From positions 1 to 7,749 of the forward strand of contig CAIYCP010000231.1 of the NCBI GenBank assembly GCA_903924715.1: 7,749 nt of DNA, in the 5' to 3' direction. The translations under genes were made by a program, and so were the position numbers. This stretch comes from an uncultured beta proteobacterium (GTDB taxonomy: Bacteria; Pseudomonadota; Gammaproteobacteria; Burkholderiales; Burkholderiaceae_B). Of the stretch, positions 1 to 6,179 are shown in pieces (positions within the stretch are counted from its first letter, which is position 1; the number at the start of each line of letters is the position of its first letter). A model generated the notes under the pieces. It worked only from the letters and a program-made list of their open reading frames with translations. It had not been told where the DNA came from and did no database searches.

Positions 1-407
1 AAAAAATTGCCGCACTTAAACCCATTGCGCGTCACGTCGTGATTGGCTTCACCCAAAACATCAATCGCTACATGCAACTCAGCGATTTCTTTATAGGTAA
101 ACCGGGACCAGGCAGCCTGAGCGAAGCCATCCACATGGGTCTACCCGTCATTACCTTCGGCAATGCCTGGACCATGCCGCAAGAGCGTTACAACACCAAC
201 TGGGTGCGTGAACAGGGTGTAGGCATTGTCATCCCGTCCTTACGCGCCATTCGAAAAGGTGTATTAATGATGCTTGAAAATATAACCACGTACCGTCACA
301 CTGTATCCAAAATCGAGAATCGAGCCGTCTTCGAAGTGATCGACATTTTGGAAAAACTGATGAAACAATCAGATGTCAAAAATGCAGCCAGTCCGCTGCT
401 AAGCTGA
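1..407 (+). CDS. GT28/MurG-like diacylglycerol glycosyltransferase, 3' end only
   Basis: This is the C-terminal 134 residues of a glycosyltransferase whose 5' part lies left of the window. The frame is open from base 3 with no stop, so the ATG/GTG codons near base 39 are internal and not starts. The visible part is the nucleotide-sugar-binding half of a GT-B fold. The segment G-K-P-G-P-G-S-L-S-E-A (about bases 96-128) followed by G-L-P-V-I-T-F is the acceptor/UDP-sugar loop typical of MurG and of monogalactosyl-diacylglycerol synthase-like enzymes. MurG itself is less likely given the neighbours: the gene meets a phospholipase C-like phosphatase tail to tail. By inference it transfers a sugar from a UDP-sugar to diacylglycerol at the inner membrane. 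The exact sugar and acceptor cannot be read from this fragment, and the promoter is outside the window. Confidence 0.75.
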   Translation, partial: KIAALKPIARHVVIGFTQNINRYMQLSDFFIGKPGPGSLSEAIHMGLPVITFGNAWTMPQERYNTNWVREQGVGIVIPSLRAIRKGVLMMLENITTYRHTVSKIENRAVFEVIDILEKLMKQSDVKNAASPLLS

Positions 408-1214
408 TATCGCTAACGCCTCTTGCTCTGCCAGCGTCTCGTTCGTGCGATAGGGCCAATGAACAATTTTTAAAACACCCTCTGACGTTTCTACAATCGC
501 AGAGAGACTTTCAACCCAGTCCCCATCGTTGCAATAAAGAATTCCGTCAATATCGCGAATCTCGGCTTTGTGGATATGGCCACACAACACCCCATCGTAG
601 CCACGACGTCTTGCTTCGTTTGTCACAATATTTTCAAATTTTGTGATGAAAGACACTGCGTTTTTAACTTTATGCTTTAGAAATTGCGATAACGACCAAT
701 ACGACAAACCCATTTTGTGTCGAAAGTGGTTAAACCAATTATTCATTTTCAAAATCGCCGTGTACATGCTGTCACCGGCATAGGCCAACCATTTTGCGTG
801 AAGAATAATGCCGTCGAACAAGTCACCGTGCGTAACCCAAATCCGTCTGCCATCAAGCAATTGATGGGTGGCTTCATCGACAATCTTGATATCGCCGAAC
901 GCCATGCCTAAAAACTGCCGAATCACTTCGTCGTGATTGCCCGCAATATACGTAACGTGCGTGCCTTTTCTTGATTTACGTAGAATTTTTTGGATGACAT
1001 CATTATGGCTTTGACGCCAATACCAACCTCTTTTAAGTTGCCAGCCATCGATGATGTCGCCAACAAGATACAACTGGTCAGAGTCGTTCCATTTTAAAAA
1101 ATCTAAGAGATACTCGGCTTTGCAGCCAGGTGTACCAAGGTGAACATCCGAAATCCATATTGCACGATAGCGTTGGGGGGCTTGCTCTGGAATATCAAAT
1201 TCAGCTGGCTTCAT
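399..1214 (-). CDS. Calcineurin-like metallophosphatase, PlcP-type phospholipase / LpxH-like
   Basis: A 271-residue dimetal phosphoesterase with all family motifs: S-D-V-H-L-G (D23, H25), G-D-I-I-D-G (D53), G-N-H-D-E (N93, H94), T-H-G-D (H129) and C-G-H-I-H (H213, H215), followed by N-D-G-D-W-V-E-S near 229-236. Such proteins are usually annotated UDP-2,3-diacylglucosamine diphosphatase (LpxH, lipid A synthesis). The length, the C-terminal G-D-W-V-E-S block, the partner diacylglycerol glycosyltransferase and the PHO boxes upstream favour PlcP, which in rhizobia and marine bacteria removes phosphate headgroups from phospholipids during phosphate starvation, leaving diacylglycerol for glycolipid synthesis. 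This functional choice is inference. The ATG at 1214 is the only usable start: an in-frame TAA lies four codons upstream and there is no other ATG/GTG/TTG before the first metal motif. No Shine-Dalgarno sequence is visible. The stop overlaps the convergent glycosyltransferase gene. Confidence 0.85.
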   Translation of the reverse strand: MKPAEFDIPEQAPQRYRAIWISDVHLGTPGCKAEYLLDFLKWNDSDQLYLVGDIIDGWQLKRGWYWRQSHNDVIQKILRKSRKGTHVTYIAGNHDEVIRQFLGMAFGDIKIVDEATHQLLDGRRIWVTHGDLFDGIILHAKWLAYAGDSMYTAILKMNNWFNHFRHKMGLSYWSLSQFLKHKVKNAVSFITKFENIVTNEARRRGYDGVLCGHIHKAEIRDIDGILYCNDGDWVESLSAIVETSEGVLKIVHWPYRTNETLAEQEALAISA

Positions 1215-1222
1215 GGATTTTG

Positions 1223-1278
1223 ATTATGTTCCCGTAGTTTGACAAACTGATGGCTATCGTGTGACAAAACCATGACAG
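1223..1278 (-). promoter_or_regulatory. Tandem PHO boxes and -10 element upstream of the metallophosphatase gene
   Basis: Read on the minus strand, four heptamers begin every 11 bp: CTGTCAT (1278-1272), TTGTCAC (1267-1261), TAGCCAT (1256-1250, degenerate) and TTGTCAA (1245-1239), each separated by 4 nt. The first two, CTGTCAT-GGTT-TTGTCAC, have the same heptamers as the E. coli phoA PHO box as I know it, differing only in the linker. The last heptamer is followed by exactly 10 nt and then CATAAT (1228-1223), the usual geometry in which the PHO box replaces the -35 element. This is strong evidence for PhoB-P activation of the phosphatase under phosphate limitation. The array lies downstream of the DUF1045 gene, so the phosphatase can be transcribed independently of it. 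Confidence 0.85.
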
Positions 1279-1309
1279 ATAAAATAGCGATGATGTCGGG
1301 CATACCTCT

Positions 1310-2065
1310 TCACGCCTCGCCAATCAGAGGGCATTGTTTGAGCAATACAAAATCAGCACCTCGAGTTGGCTCGGCGAATATTGTCAATGCCTTAAAAGCG
1401 CATAAAGGAAGCGGATCAAACTGCTGATGCGCTGCGTTCATCAAGGCACTGATCTCAGCTTCAGTGGCCTGCTCAAGTGAGCCTGTCAACGAAAAATGAA
1501 ATCGAAACCGATCTAGTACGTAGGGATAGCCCCAGCGCACGAGCAAAGCGTCCTCCACGGGCGACAACGTCACTTGACGGCGCCGCGCAAGCTCAGCTGA
1601 ACTAAGTGGTTCGACTAATTCTTGCAGTGACGTAACACACTGCGACTCAAGGTCTTTGACTTGCTGCAAATCACGCTCTGGCGTCAGGGCAATAAATTGA
1701 TCCAAGCGATTGACACGCAGACGAGGTAATACGAAAGGCTCAATTGTTTGACACAGCGCGTTAACACGATCAACTAAATCATCGAATTGGTAGCGCTCTG
1801 ATAAAACAAAGGGTGCTCGCATCGTGGCATGAAAACCATAACGTCTTGGGTGTGCAGTAAATGCTGTTAGCCGCGCAGGCGAAACACCGGCAATCAACGG
1901 TTGGGAGAAATGTTGCTGACTCGCAGCACAACGACCTAGCCAGTACCCTGCATGCTCCCACCAAGGACCATCAAGATCTGGTGCGAAGTACACCGCGTAG
2001 CGATAAGCACGGTGCGCTGTCATTTCATTCAAAGCAGAAGACTCGGGATGCACATCATCTGTCAT
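1310..2065 (-). CDS. DUF1045 phosphonate-metabolism protein, 2H phosphoesterase type
   Basis: A 251-residue protein of the DUF1045 family, found in phosphonate (phn) clusters and assigned to the 2H phosphoesterase superfamily. The conserved N-terminal block R-Y-A-V-Y-F-A-P-D with G-P-W-W and W-L-G-R is at residues 22-45. The two expected catalytic histidine motifs are visible: Y-G-F-H-A-T (H79, T81) and R-F-H-F-S-L-T-G (H180, S182), the second with serine where threonine is common. 2H enzymes open cyclic phosphodiesters or related linkages, and C-P lyase yields a 5-phosphoribosyl 1,2-cyclic phosphate. A role in that step or nearby is plausible inference; the precise reaction is not established by the sequence. 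The start is uncertain: the first ATG (2065) gives about 20 non-conserved residues, whereas Met15 (2023) starts close to the conserved block. Neither has a clear ribosome binding site. The gene is divergent from phnG. Confidence 0.85.
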   Translation of the reverse strand: MTDDVHPESSALNEMTAHRAYRYAVYFAPDLDGPWWEHAGYWLGRCAASQQHFSQPLIAGVSPARLTAFTAHPRRYGFHATMRAPFVLSERYQFDDLVDRVNALCQTIEPFVLPRLRVNRLDQFIALTPERDLQQVKDLESQCVTSLQELVEPLSSAELARRRQVTLSPVEDALLVRWGYPYVLDRFRFHFSLTGSLEQATEAEISALMNAAHQQFDPLPLCAFKALTIFAEPTRGADFVLLKQCPLIGEA

Positions 2066-2087
2066 AAAACGTTTATATCAATGTCAT
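2059..2087 (+). promoter_or_regulatory. Candidate PHO box between DUF1045 gene and phnG
   Basis: On the plus strand CTGTCAT (2059-2065) and ATGTCAT (2081-2087) are 22 bp apart, two 11-bp PhoB half-site periods. The intervening half-site (2070-2076, CGTTTAT) matches the consensus at only 4 of 7 positions. The orientation would serve phnG. A -10-like TTTAAT lies at 2107-2112, farther downstream than the usual 10-nt gap, so the promoter geometry is imperfect. The first heptamer coincides with the first ATG of the divergent DUF1045 gene, so part of the match might be chance coding sequence. A PhoB site here makes biological sense for a phn operon, but the call is tentative. Confidence 0.45.
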
Positions 2088-2180
2088 CAAAATTAAATGT
2101 CGCGCCTTTAATCTGCAACATCTGAGCTCTTTTAACCAACTGACCGCTTCGCGATCAATACTTAAGAATTTAACAAGCGA

Positions 2181-2684
2181 ATGTTGCAGGCATCTGACAG
2201 TGTGATTTCAACAACAAACTTCTCTCGCGCAGAATGGCTAGCCTTACTGGCGCGTGCACCACTTGATCTACTCGAACAGGAATTAAAAGATCATACGCAG
2301 CAAGCGCCCCAGTGGTTGCGTGCACCCGAGACCGGATTGATGATGGTTGAAGGCAGAGCCGGTGGGACGGGTGAGCGCTTTAATCTAGGCGAGGTGACCG
2401 TCACCCGCTGCGCCTTACGTCTGCCAAATGCACACAAAATAGATGCGGTGGGTATTGCCTATGTGGTTGGTCGCTCACATCGTCACGCTTACCTTGCTGC
2501 GATCGCCGATGCGCTCTTACTGAGTACGACAGGGCAAGACCAGTTAGAGCAAACCTTACTGATACCTATCAAAGAATTGGTTGCGCAACAAAATAGTGCT
2601 CGGCAGACACAAGCCAATTCAAGCAAAGTTGAATTTTTTACCGTTGCGCGCGAGAGCGGCGCGGGTCAGGATGATGAGGATTAA
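2181..2684 (+). CDS. phnG: C-P lyase core subunit PhnG
   Basis: This 167-residue protein is the PhnG subunit of the carbon-phosphorus lyase core complex (PhnGHIJ). With PhnI, PhnH and PhnL it is needed to couple alkylphosphonate to ATP, giving a ribose 1-phosphonate 5-triphosphate with release of adenine. Family signatures are present: P-E-T-G-L-M-M-V (residues 49-56), G-R-A-G-G-T-G (58-64), F-N-L-G-E-V-T-V-T-R-C (67-77) and the A-A-I-A-D-A-L-L segment (106-113). It is somewhat longer than E. coli PhnG (about 150 residues), with extra residues at both ends, including an acidic C-terminus. The start is not certain: the ATG at 2181 has a weak upstream site, and an in-frame GTG at 2202 sits just before the conserved F-S-R-A-E-W-L block. 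It is the first gene of the phn run, with phnH following after 2 nt. Confidence 0.95.
   Translation: MLQASDSVISTTNFSRAEWLALLARAPLDLLEQELKDHTQQAPQWLRAPETGLMMVEGRAGGTGERFNLGEVTVTRCALRLPNAHKIDAVGIAYVVGRSHRHAYLAAIADALLLSTTGQDQLEQTLLIPIKELVAQQNSARQTQANSSKVEFFTVARESGAGQDDED
2676..2680 (+). promoter_or_regulatory. Shine-Dalgarno for phnH inside the end of phnG
   Basis: GAGGA six nt before the ATG at 2687 is a good ribosome binding site. It supports this ATG over the second in-frame ATG at 2696. It lies in the last codons of phnG, which suggests coupled translation. Confidence 0.65.
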
Positions 2685-2686
2685 GC

Positions 2687-3334
2687 ATGACAGCCATGAA
2701 TCTCTCTGAGGTCGGTGCTGGTTTTCAAGATATTGCGCTTGGTAGCCAGGGCATTTTTAGGGCTGCACTTGAAGCCCTGTCTTACCCAGGTCGCCAAGTC
2801 GCCGTCAACGCATCCTTTGATACACCAACCGCAGCAAATCTTAGTTCGAGTGGCTTGCTACTCGCCTTGCTTGAGCCCGGCTCACGCCTTTGGCTCTCTC
2901 CGAGCTTAGTCGGCACTGACGCTGCGGCTTGGATCGTATTTCATACTAACTGCGCAATTACTCAACGTCCGTCAGACGCCGAGTTTGCCTGGATTAAAAA
3001 TTGGAAGGAACTTCCGAAATTTTCAAGCTTATGTTTAGGCACGGATGAGTACCCCGATCATTCGACCACGTGTGTGGTTGATGTCATGCCCTCTCATGAC
3101 AACGTGCCGCCTTCTTTATTCACGTTAAATGGGCCTGGGATTAAAACCACCACAACAATCGAACTGCAATTCACCAGTCTAAGTGAGCGCGAAACGTTTA
3201 TTCAAGAACGGACGTTGAATCATTCGCTCTTTCCACGAGGTGTCGATCTTTTTTTGGCGACAACTCAAGGATTGATTGGCCTGCCTCGAACGACCTGCAT
3301 TGAACTATCTGACGAGGCCTCAAAATGTATGTAG
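2687..3334 (+). CDS. phnH: C-P lyase core subunit PhnH
   Basis: A 215-residue PhnH subunit of the C-P lyase core complex, a PLP-transferase-like fold without a known catalytic site of its own. Conserved features are Q-G-I-F-R-A-A-L-E-A-L-S-Y-P-G-R (21-36), the L-N-G-P-G-I turn (147-152), F-P-R-G-V-D-L (182-188) and G-L-P-R-T-T (198-203). It is slightly longer than the E. coli protein (about 194 residues). The ATG at 2687 follows a GAGGA site and is 2 nt after the phnG stop. The 3' end overlaps phnI by 10 bp, so phnG, phnH and phnI are very probably translated from one transcript in matched amounts, as suits a multi-subunit complex. Confidence 0.95.
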   Translation: MTAMNLSEVGAGFQDIALGSQGIFRAALEALSYPGRQVAVNASFDTPTAANLSSSGLLLALLEPGSRLWLSPSLVGTDAAAWIVFHTNCAITQRPSDAEFAWIKNWKELPKFSSLCLGTDEYPDHSTTCVVDVMPSHDNVPPSLFTLNGPGIKTTTTIELQFTSLSERETFIQERTLNHSLFPRGVDLFLATTQGLIGLPRTTCIELSDEASKCM

Positions 3335-4452
3335 CCGTCAAAGGTGGCGAACAAGCCATTCTAAGTAGCTATCAACTACTAGATCGACAACGGCGTGGCG
3401 ACCAGACTGTGCCCGAATTATCGATTGCACAAATTCGTCAACAAATGAAGTTAGCAGTAGATCGCGTCATGACTGAGGGCTCAGTGTTCGATCCCGAACT
3501 TGCTGCGCTTGCCATTAAGCAATCCTGCGGAGATCTGGTAGAAGCGATTTTTTTACTACGCGCCTACCGCGCAACATTGCCCAGACTGGGCTCAACCAAG
3601 CCGATCGATACAAGCAAAATGATTCTTGATCGTCGGATTTCGGCAACCTTTAAAGACTTACCCGGCGGACAAGTACTCGGGCCCACATACGACTACACCC
3701 AGCGACTTCTAGACTTTTCTTTGCTCGAGCGTAGTGAAGACGTCCCCCTCGCTCTGGCATCCCAAGCTACCGACCCGACGATTACATCGACGACAGAAGT
3801 CCCGCGTGTGATCGATTTATTAAATCAGGAAGGTTTGATCGAAACACATCTCGCACCTGAAAATGATGTCTCGCCCTTTGACTTAACGCGTCACCCGGTG
3901 CGCTTTCCAGCAGATCGCAGCACACGCTTGCAAAATTTAGCCCGAGGAGACGAAGGTTTTTTATTGGCCATGGCTTATTCGACACAGCGTGGCTACGCAA
4001 ATAGCCACCCTTTTGTTGGTGAAATTCGCTTGGGATCCGTAGCAATCGAATTAGTGCCTGACGAACTTGGCTTCGCAATTTCAATTGGCGACATCGAAAT
4101 TACCGAGTGTCAAATGATTAACCAATTTTCTGGCAGCAAGACAGAGCCGCCTCAATTCACACGGGGCTACGGCTTGGCGTTTGGTCATAGCGAACGTAAA
4201 GCGATGGCCATGAGCTTAGTCGATCGTGCCTTAAGAGCTGAAGAGCTCGGTGAAACCGTACAATCGCCCGCGCAAATGCCCGAGTTCGTTCTATCGCATA
4301 GCGATAGTCTCGAAGCCTCGGGCTTTGTTCAGCACTTAAAGCTACCGCACTACGTTGATTTTCAGTCAGAACTTGAGTTAGTCAGAAAAATGCGCCTGGG
4401 CGCTAAAGACACCGAAACTTCACAAGACGATTCAGGTGTCGAAAATGAATGA
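3325..4452 (+). CDS. phnI: C-P lyase core subunit PhnI (nucleosidase component)
   Basis: A 375-residue PhnI, nearly collinear with the 354-residue E. coli protein. It begins M-Y-V-A-V-K-G-G-E-Q-A-I, the characteristic PhnI N-terminus, which fixes the start at 3325 inside the end of phnH. Other recognisable blocks are D-R-V-M-T-E-G, E-A-I-F-L-L-R-A-Y-R, G-P-T-Y-D-Y-T, A-Y-S-T-Q-R-G-Y, F-T-R-G-Y-G-L, S-E-R-K-A-M-A-M and the C-terminal H-L-K-L-P-H-Y-V-D-F-Q. In the known pathway PhnI, supported by PhnG, PhnH and PhnL, displaces adenine from MgATP with the phosphonate to form the ribose 1-phosphonate 5-triphosphate. A short acidic, probably disordered tail (about residues 359-375) follows the conserved core, and its coding sequence overlaps the phnJ start. 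Confidence 0.97.
   Translation: MYVAVKGGEQAILSSYQLLDRQRRGDQTVPELSIAQIRQQMKLAVDRVMTEGSVFDPELAALAIKQSCGDLVEAIFLLRAYRATLPRLGSTKPIDTSKMILDRRISATFKDLPGGQVLGPTYDYTQRLLDFSLLERSEDVPLALASQATDPTITSTTEVPRVIDLLNQEGLIETHLAPENDVSPFDLTRHPVRFPADRSTRLQNLARGDEGFLLAMAYSTQRGYANSHPFVGEIRLGSVAIELVPDELGFAISIGDIEITECQMINQFSGSKTEPPQFTRGYGLAFGHSERKAMAMSLVDRALRAEELGETVQSPAQMPEFVLSHSDSLEASGFVQHLKLPHYVDFQSELELVRKMRLGAKDTETSQDDSGVENE
4434..4438 (+). promoter_or_regulatory. Shine-Dalgarno deciding the phnJ start
   Basis: AGGTG six nt upstream of the ATG at 4445 makes that codon the better phnJ start. The in-frame GTG at 4436 lies within this site itself and would lack its own ribosome binding site. The element is inside phnI, consistent with translational coupling. 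Confidence 0.55.
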
Positions 4453-5389
4453 CATCGAAAAAGGCTTGACGTCAGTAGACGCATTGACGTGCTCAAACGA
4501 AAACCAGGGCGTTTCTCAACACTTTAATTTTGCCTACCTAGACGAGCGCACCAAACGCATGATTCGTCGGGCAATTTTAAAAGCTGTCGCGATACCGGGC
4601 TATCAAGTCCCTTTCGGTTCGCGTGAAATGCCCCTGCCCTACGGCTGGGGAACAGGCGGCATTCAAGTGACAGCGTCCGTCATTGGTCCGAACGACATTC
4701 TCAAAGTGATCGATCAAGGATCAGACGACACGGTCAATGCAGTCAATATTCGCCGCTTTTTTCAACGCACCACAAATGTTGAAATCACGACGTATACACA
4801 AGCCGCAACGCTTATTCAAACGCGTCATCGCATCCCTGAAATGCCACTGCGTGAAGATCAGGTCATTATTTATCAAGTGCCGGTGCCCGAACCCATGCAA
4901 CGCCTTGAACCACGCGAGCGTGAAACACGTAGCTTGCATGGTCTGGCCGAATACGGGTTGATGCATGTGAAACTGTATGAAGATGTTGCGCGCTATGGCC
5001 ACATCGCAACCACCTACGACTATCCCGTGCTTGTCAATCACCGTTACGTGATGGCGCCCTCGCCCATTCCAAAATTTGACAACCCTAAGATGCATATGAA
5101 TCCGGCTTTGCAACTCTTCGGTGCTGGCCGCGAAAAACGCATCTATGCAGTGCCACCCTACACCACCGTTGAAAGCCTCGGTTTTGAAGATTATCCCTTT
5201 GAAGTCCAGCAATGGGAGGCGCCTTGCGAAATATGTGGCTCAAGGAGCAGCTTTTTAGACGAAGTCATTACGGACGATAGCGGCGGGCGAATATTTGTTT
5301 GCTCAGACTCGGATTATTGCCAATCCAGACAGAGCAGTGCCGAGCAAAATTTGTCTGCTCAAACGAGTGACCACAGCAATGGAAAATAA
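4445..5389 (+). CDS. phnJ: Radical-SAM C-P lyase catalytic subunit PhnJ
   Basis: PhnJ, 314 residues from the ATG at 4445, cleaves the carbon-phosphorus bond of ribose 1-phosphonate 5-phosphate, giving the alkane and a 5-phosphoribosyl 1,2-cyclic phosphate. It carries the unusual C-terminal iron-sulfur motif C-x2-C-x21-C at C261, C264 and C286, then C292 five residues on, matching E. coli C241, C244, C266 and the thiyl-forming C272. The glycine proposed as the radical site in E. coli (G32) corresponds to G52 in I-P-G-Y-Q. The blocks F-A-Y-L-D-E-R-T-K-R-M-I-R-R, T-L-I-Q-T-R-H-R-I-P-E, P-I-P-K-F-D-N-P-K-M and L-F-G-A-G-R-E-K-R are intact. The N-terminus is about 20 residues longer than in E. coli and is not conserved. 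A GTG at 4436 would add three residues. The gene overlaps phnI by 8 bp and phnK by about 11 bp. Confidence 0.97.
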   Translation: MNDIEKGLTSVDALTCSNENQGVSQHFNFAYLDERTKRMIRRAILKAVAIPGYQVPFGSREMPLPYGWGTGGIQVTASVIGPNDILKVIDQGSDDTVNAVNIRRFFQRTTNVEITTYTQAATLIQTRHRIPEMPLREDQVIIYQVPVPEPMQRLEPRERETRSLHGLAEYGLMHVKLYEDVARYGHIATTYDYPVLVNHRYVMAPSPIPKFDNPKMHMNPALQLFGAGREKRIYAVPPYTTVESLGFEDYPFEVQQWEAPCEICGSRSSFLDEVITDDSGGRIFVCSDSDYCQSRQSSAEQNLSAQTSDHSNGK

Positions 5390-6179
5390 TGTAATGGTCA
5401 CATCCAGAACCGCTCCGATTCTACGTGCCACAAAACTTACTAAACGTTATGGACAACGTACAGCACTGATCGACGCAAGTTTTGAATTATGGTCAGGGGA
5501 AGTTCTGGCCATCGTAGGGGAATCCGGCTCTGGAAAAAGCACCTTACTGAACGTACTCGCCGCGCGCGATCGCCCCGATGCCGGCACCGTGGAGTTTCAA
5601 CTCAAAGACGGCACGATCAGCGATGTCTTTCAAATGACCGAAGCACAACGTCGCTTGCTTGCACGCACTGACTGGGGTTTTGTTCATCAAAATTCTGCCG
5701 ATGGCTTGCGTATGGACGTTTCTGCGGGTGCGAATGTTGGAGAGCGCTTGATGGCACTGGGCGATCGACACTACGGTCAGTTACGCGCCACCGCCTGCGA
5801 CTGGCTCGCGCGCGTTGAAATCGATCCCTCAAGAGTGGACGATTTACCCAAGCACTTTTCGGGCGGGATGCGACAACGCTTACAAATCGCTCGCAATCTC
5901 GTAACGCGCCCTCGCCTCGTATTCATGGACGAGCCAACCTCAGGTCTGGATGTATCCGTGCAGGCCAAACTCCTTGATTTATTACGTCAACTGACCCAAC
6001 AAATGGATTTAGCCTCTGTCATTGTGACGCATGACCTAGCAGTCGCTCGTCTGCTTGCCCATCGCATGATCGTCATGCAGCGCGGTCGTATCGTTGAAAC
6101 GGGATTGACCGATCAGGTGCTAGATGATCCCCAACACCCGTACACCCAATTATTAGTGTCTTCGGTGCTTCAACCATGA
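5379..6179 (+). CDS. phnK: C-P lyase ABC ATPase PhnK
   Basis: PhnK is the ABC-type ATPase that docks on PhnJ in the C-P lyase core complex; it is not a transporter component here. In the 266-residue form the Walker A is G-E-S-G-S-G-K-S-T (47-55), the Q-loop Q104, the signature F-S-G-G-M-R-Q-R (150-157), Walker B V-F-M-D-E-P (D174, E175) and the H-loop V-T-H-D (H208). The tail H-P-Y-T-Q-L-L resembles the oligopeptide-permease ATPase family, to which PhnK is related. The start is ambiguous: the ATG at 5379 overlaps the phnJ end, and an in-frame ATG at 5394 (261 residues, closer to the E. coli length of about 252) has GGAAA eight nt upstream. A much earlier in-frame ATG at 5295 lies deep within the phnJ cysteine region and is unlikely. 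The gene overlaps phnL by 4 bp (ATGA). Confidence 0.95.
   Translation: MENNVMVTSRTAPILRATKLTKRYGQRTALIDASFELWSGEVLAIVGESGSGKSTLLNVLAARDRPDAGTVEFQLKDGTISDVFQMTEAQRRLLARTDWGFVHQNSADGLRMDVSAGANVGERLMALGDRHYGQLRATACDWLARVEIDPSRVDDLPKHFSGGMRQRLQIARNLVTRPRLVFMDEPTSGLDVSVQAKLLDLLRQLTQQMDLASVIVTHDLAVARLLAHRMIVMQRGRIVETGLTDQVLDDPQHPYTQLLVSSVLQP

Noticed and set aside
717..911. A 64-codon plus-strand open frame
   Set aside because: It is antisense to the metallophosphatase gene, has no family resemblance, and is a frame shadow.
2142..2156. Small inverted repeat around CGC-TTC-GCG in the phnG leader
   Set aside because: The stem is only about 3 uninterrupted pairs with a mismatch and no U-tract. It is too weak to call a terminator or riboswitch.
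2687..2693. ATGACAG, a PHO heptamer (reverse orientation), at the phnH start
   Set aside because: A single heptamer made of the start codon and next codon, with no partner at 11 bp. Taken as chance.
4721..5212. A 163-codon open frame on the minus strand
   Set aside because: It lies entirely antisense to the highly conserved middle of phnJ, has no recognisable family motif, and is best explained as a shadow of phnJ codon usage.
5295..5378. Longer N-terminus for PhnK from an ATG at 5295
   Set aside because: This would overlap the phnJ iron-sulfur and thiyl cysteine region by 95 bp and add residues with no counterpart in PhnK. Starts at 5379 or 5394 fit the family length.
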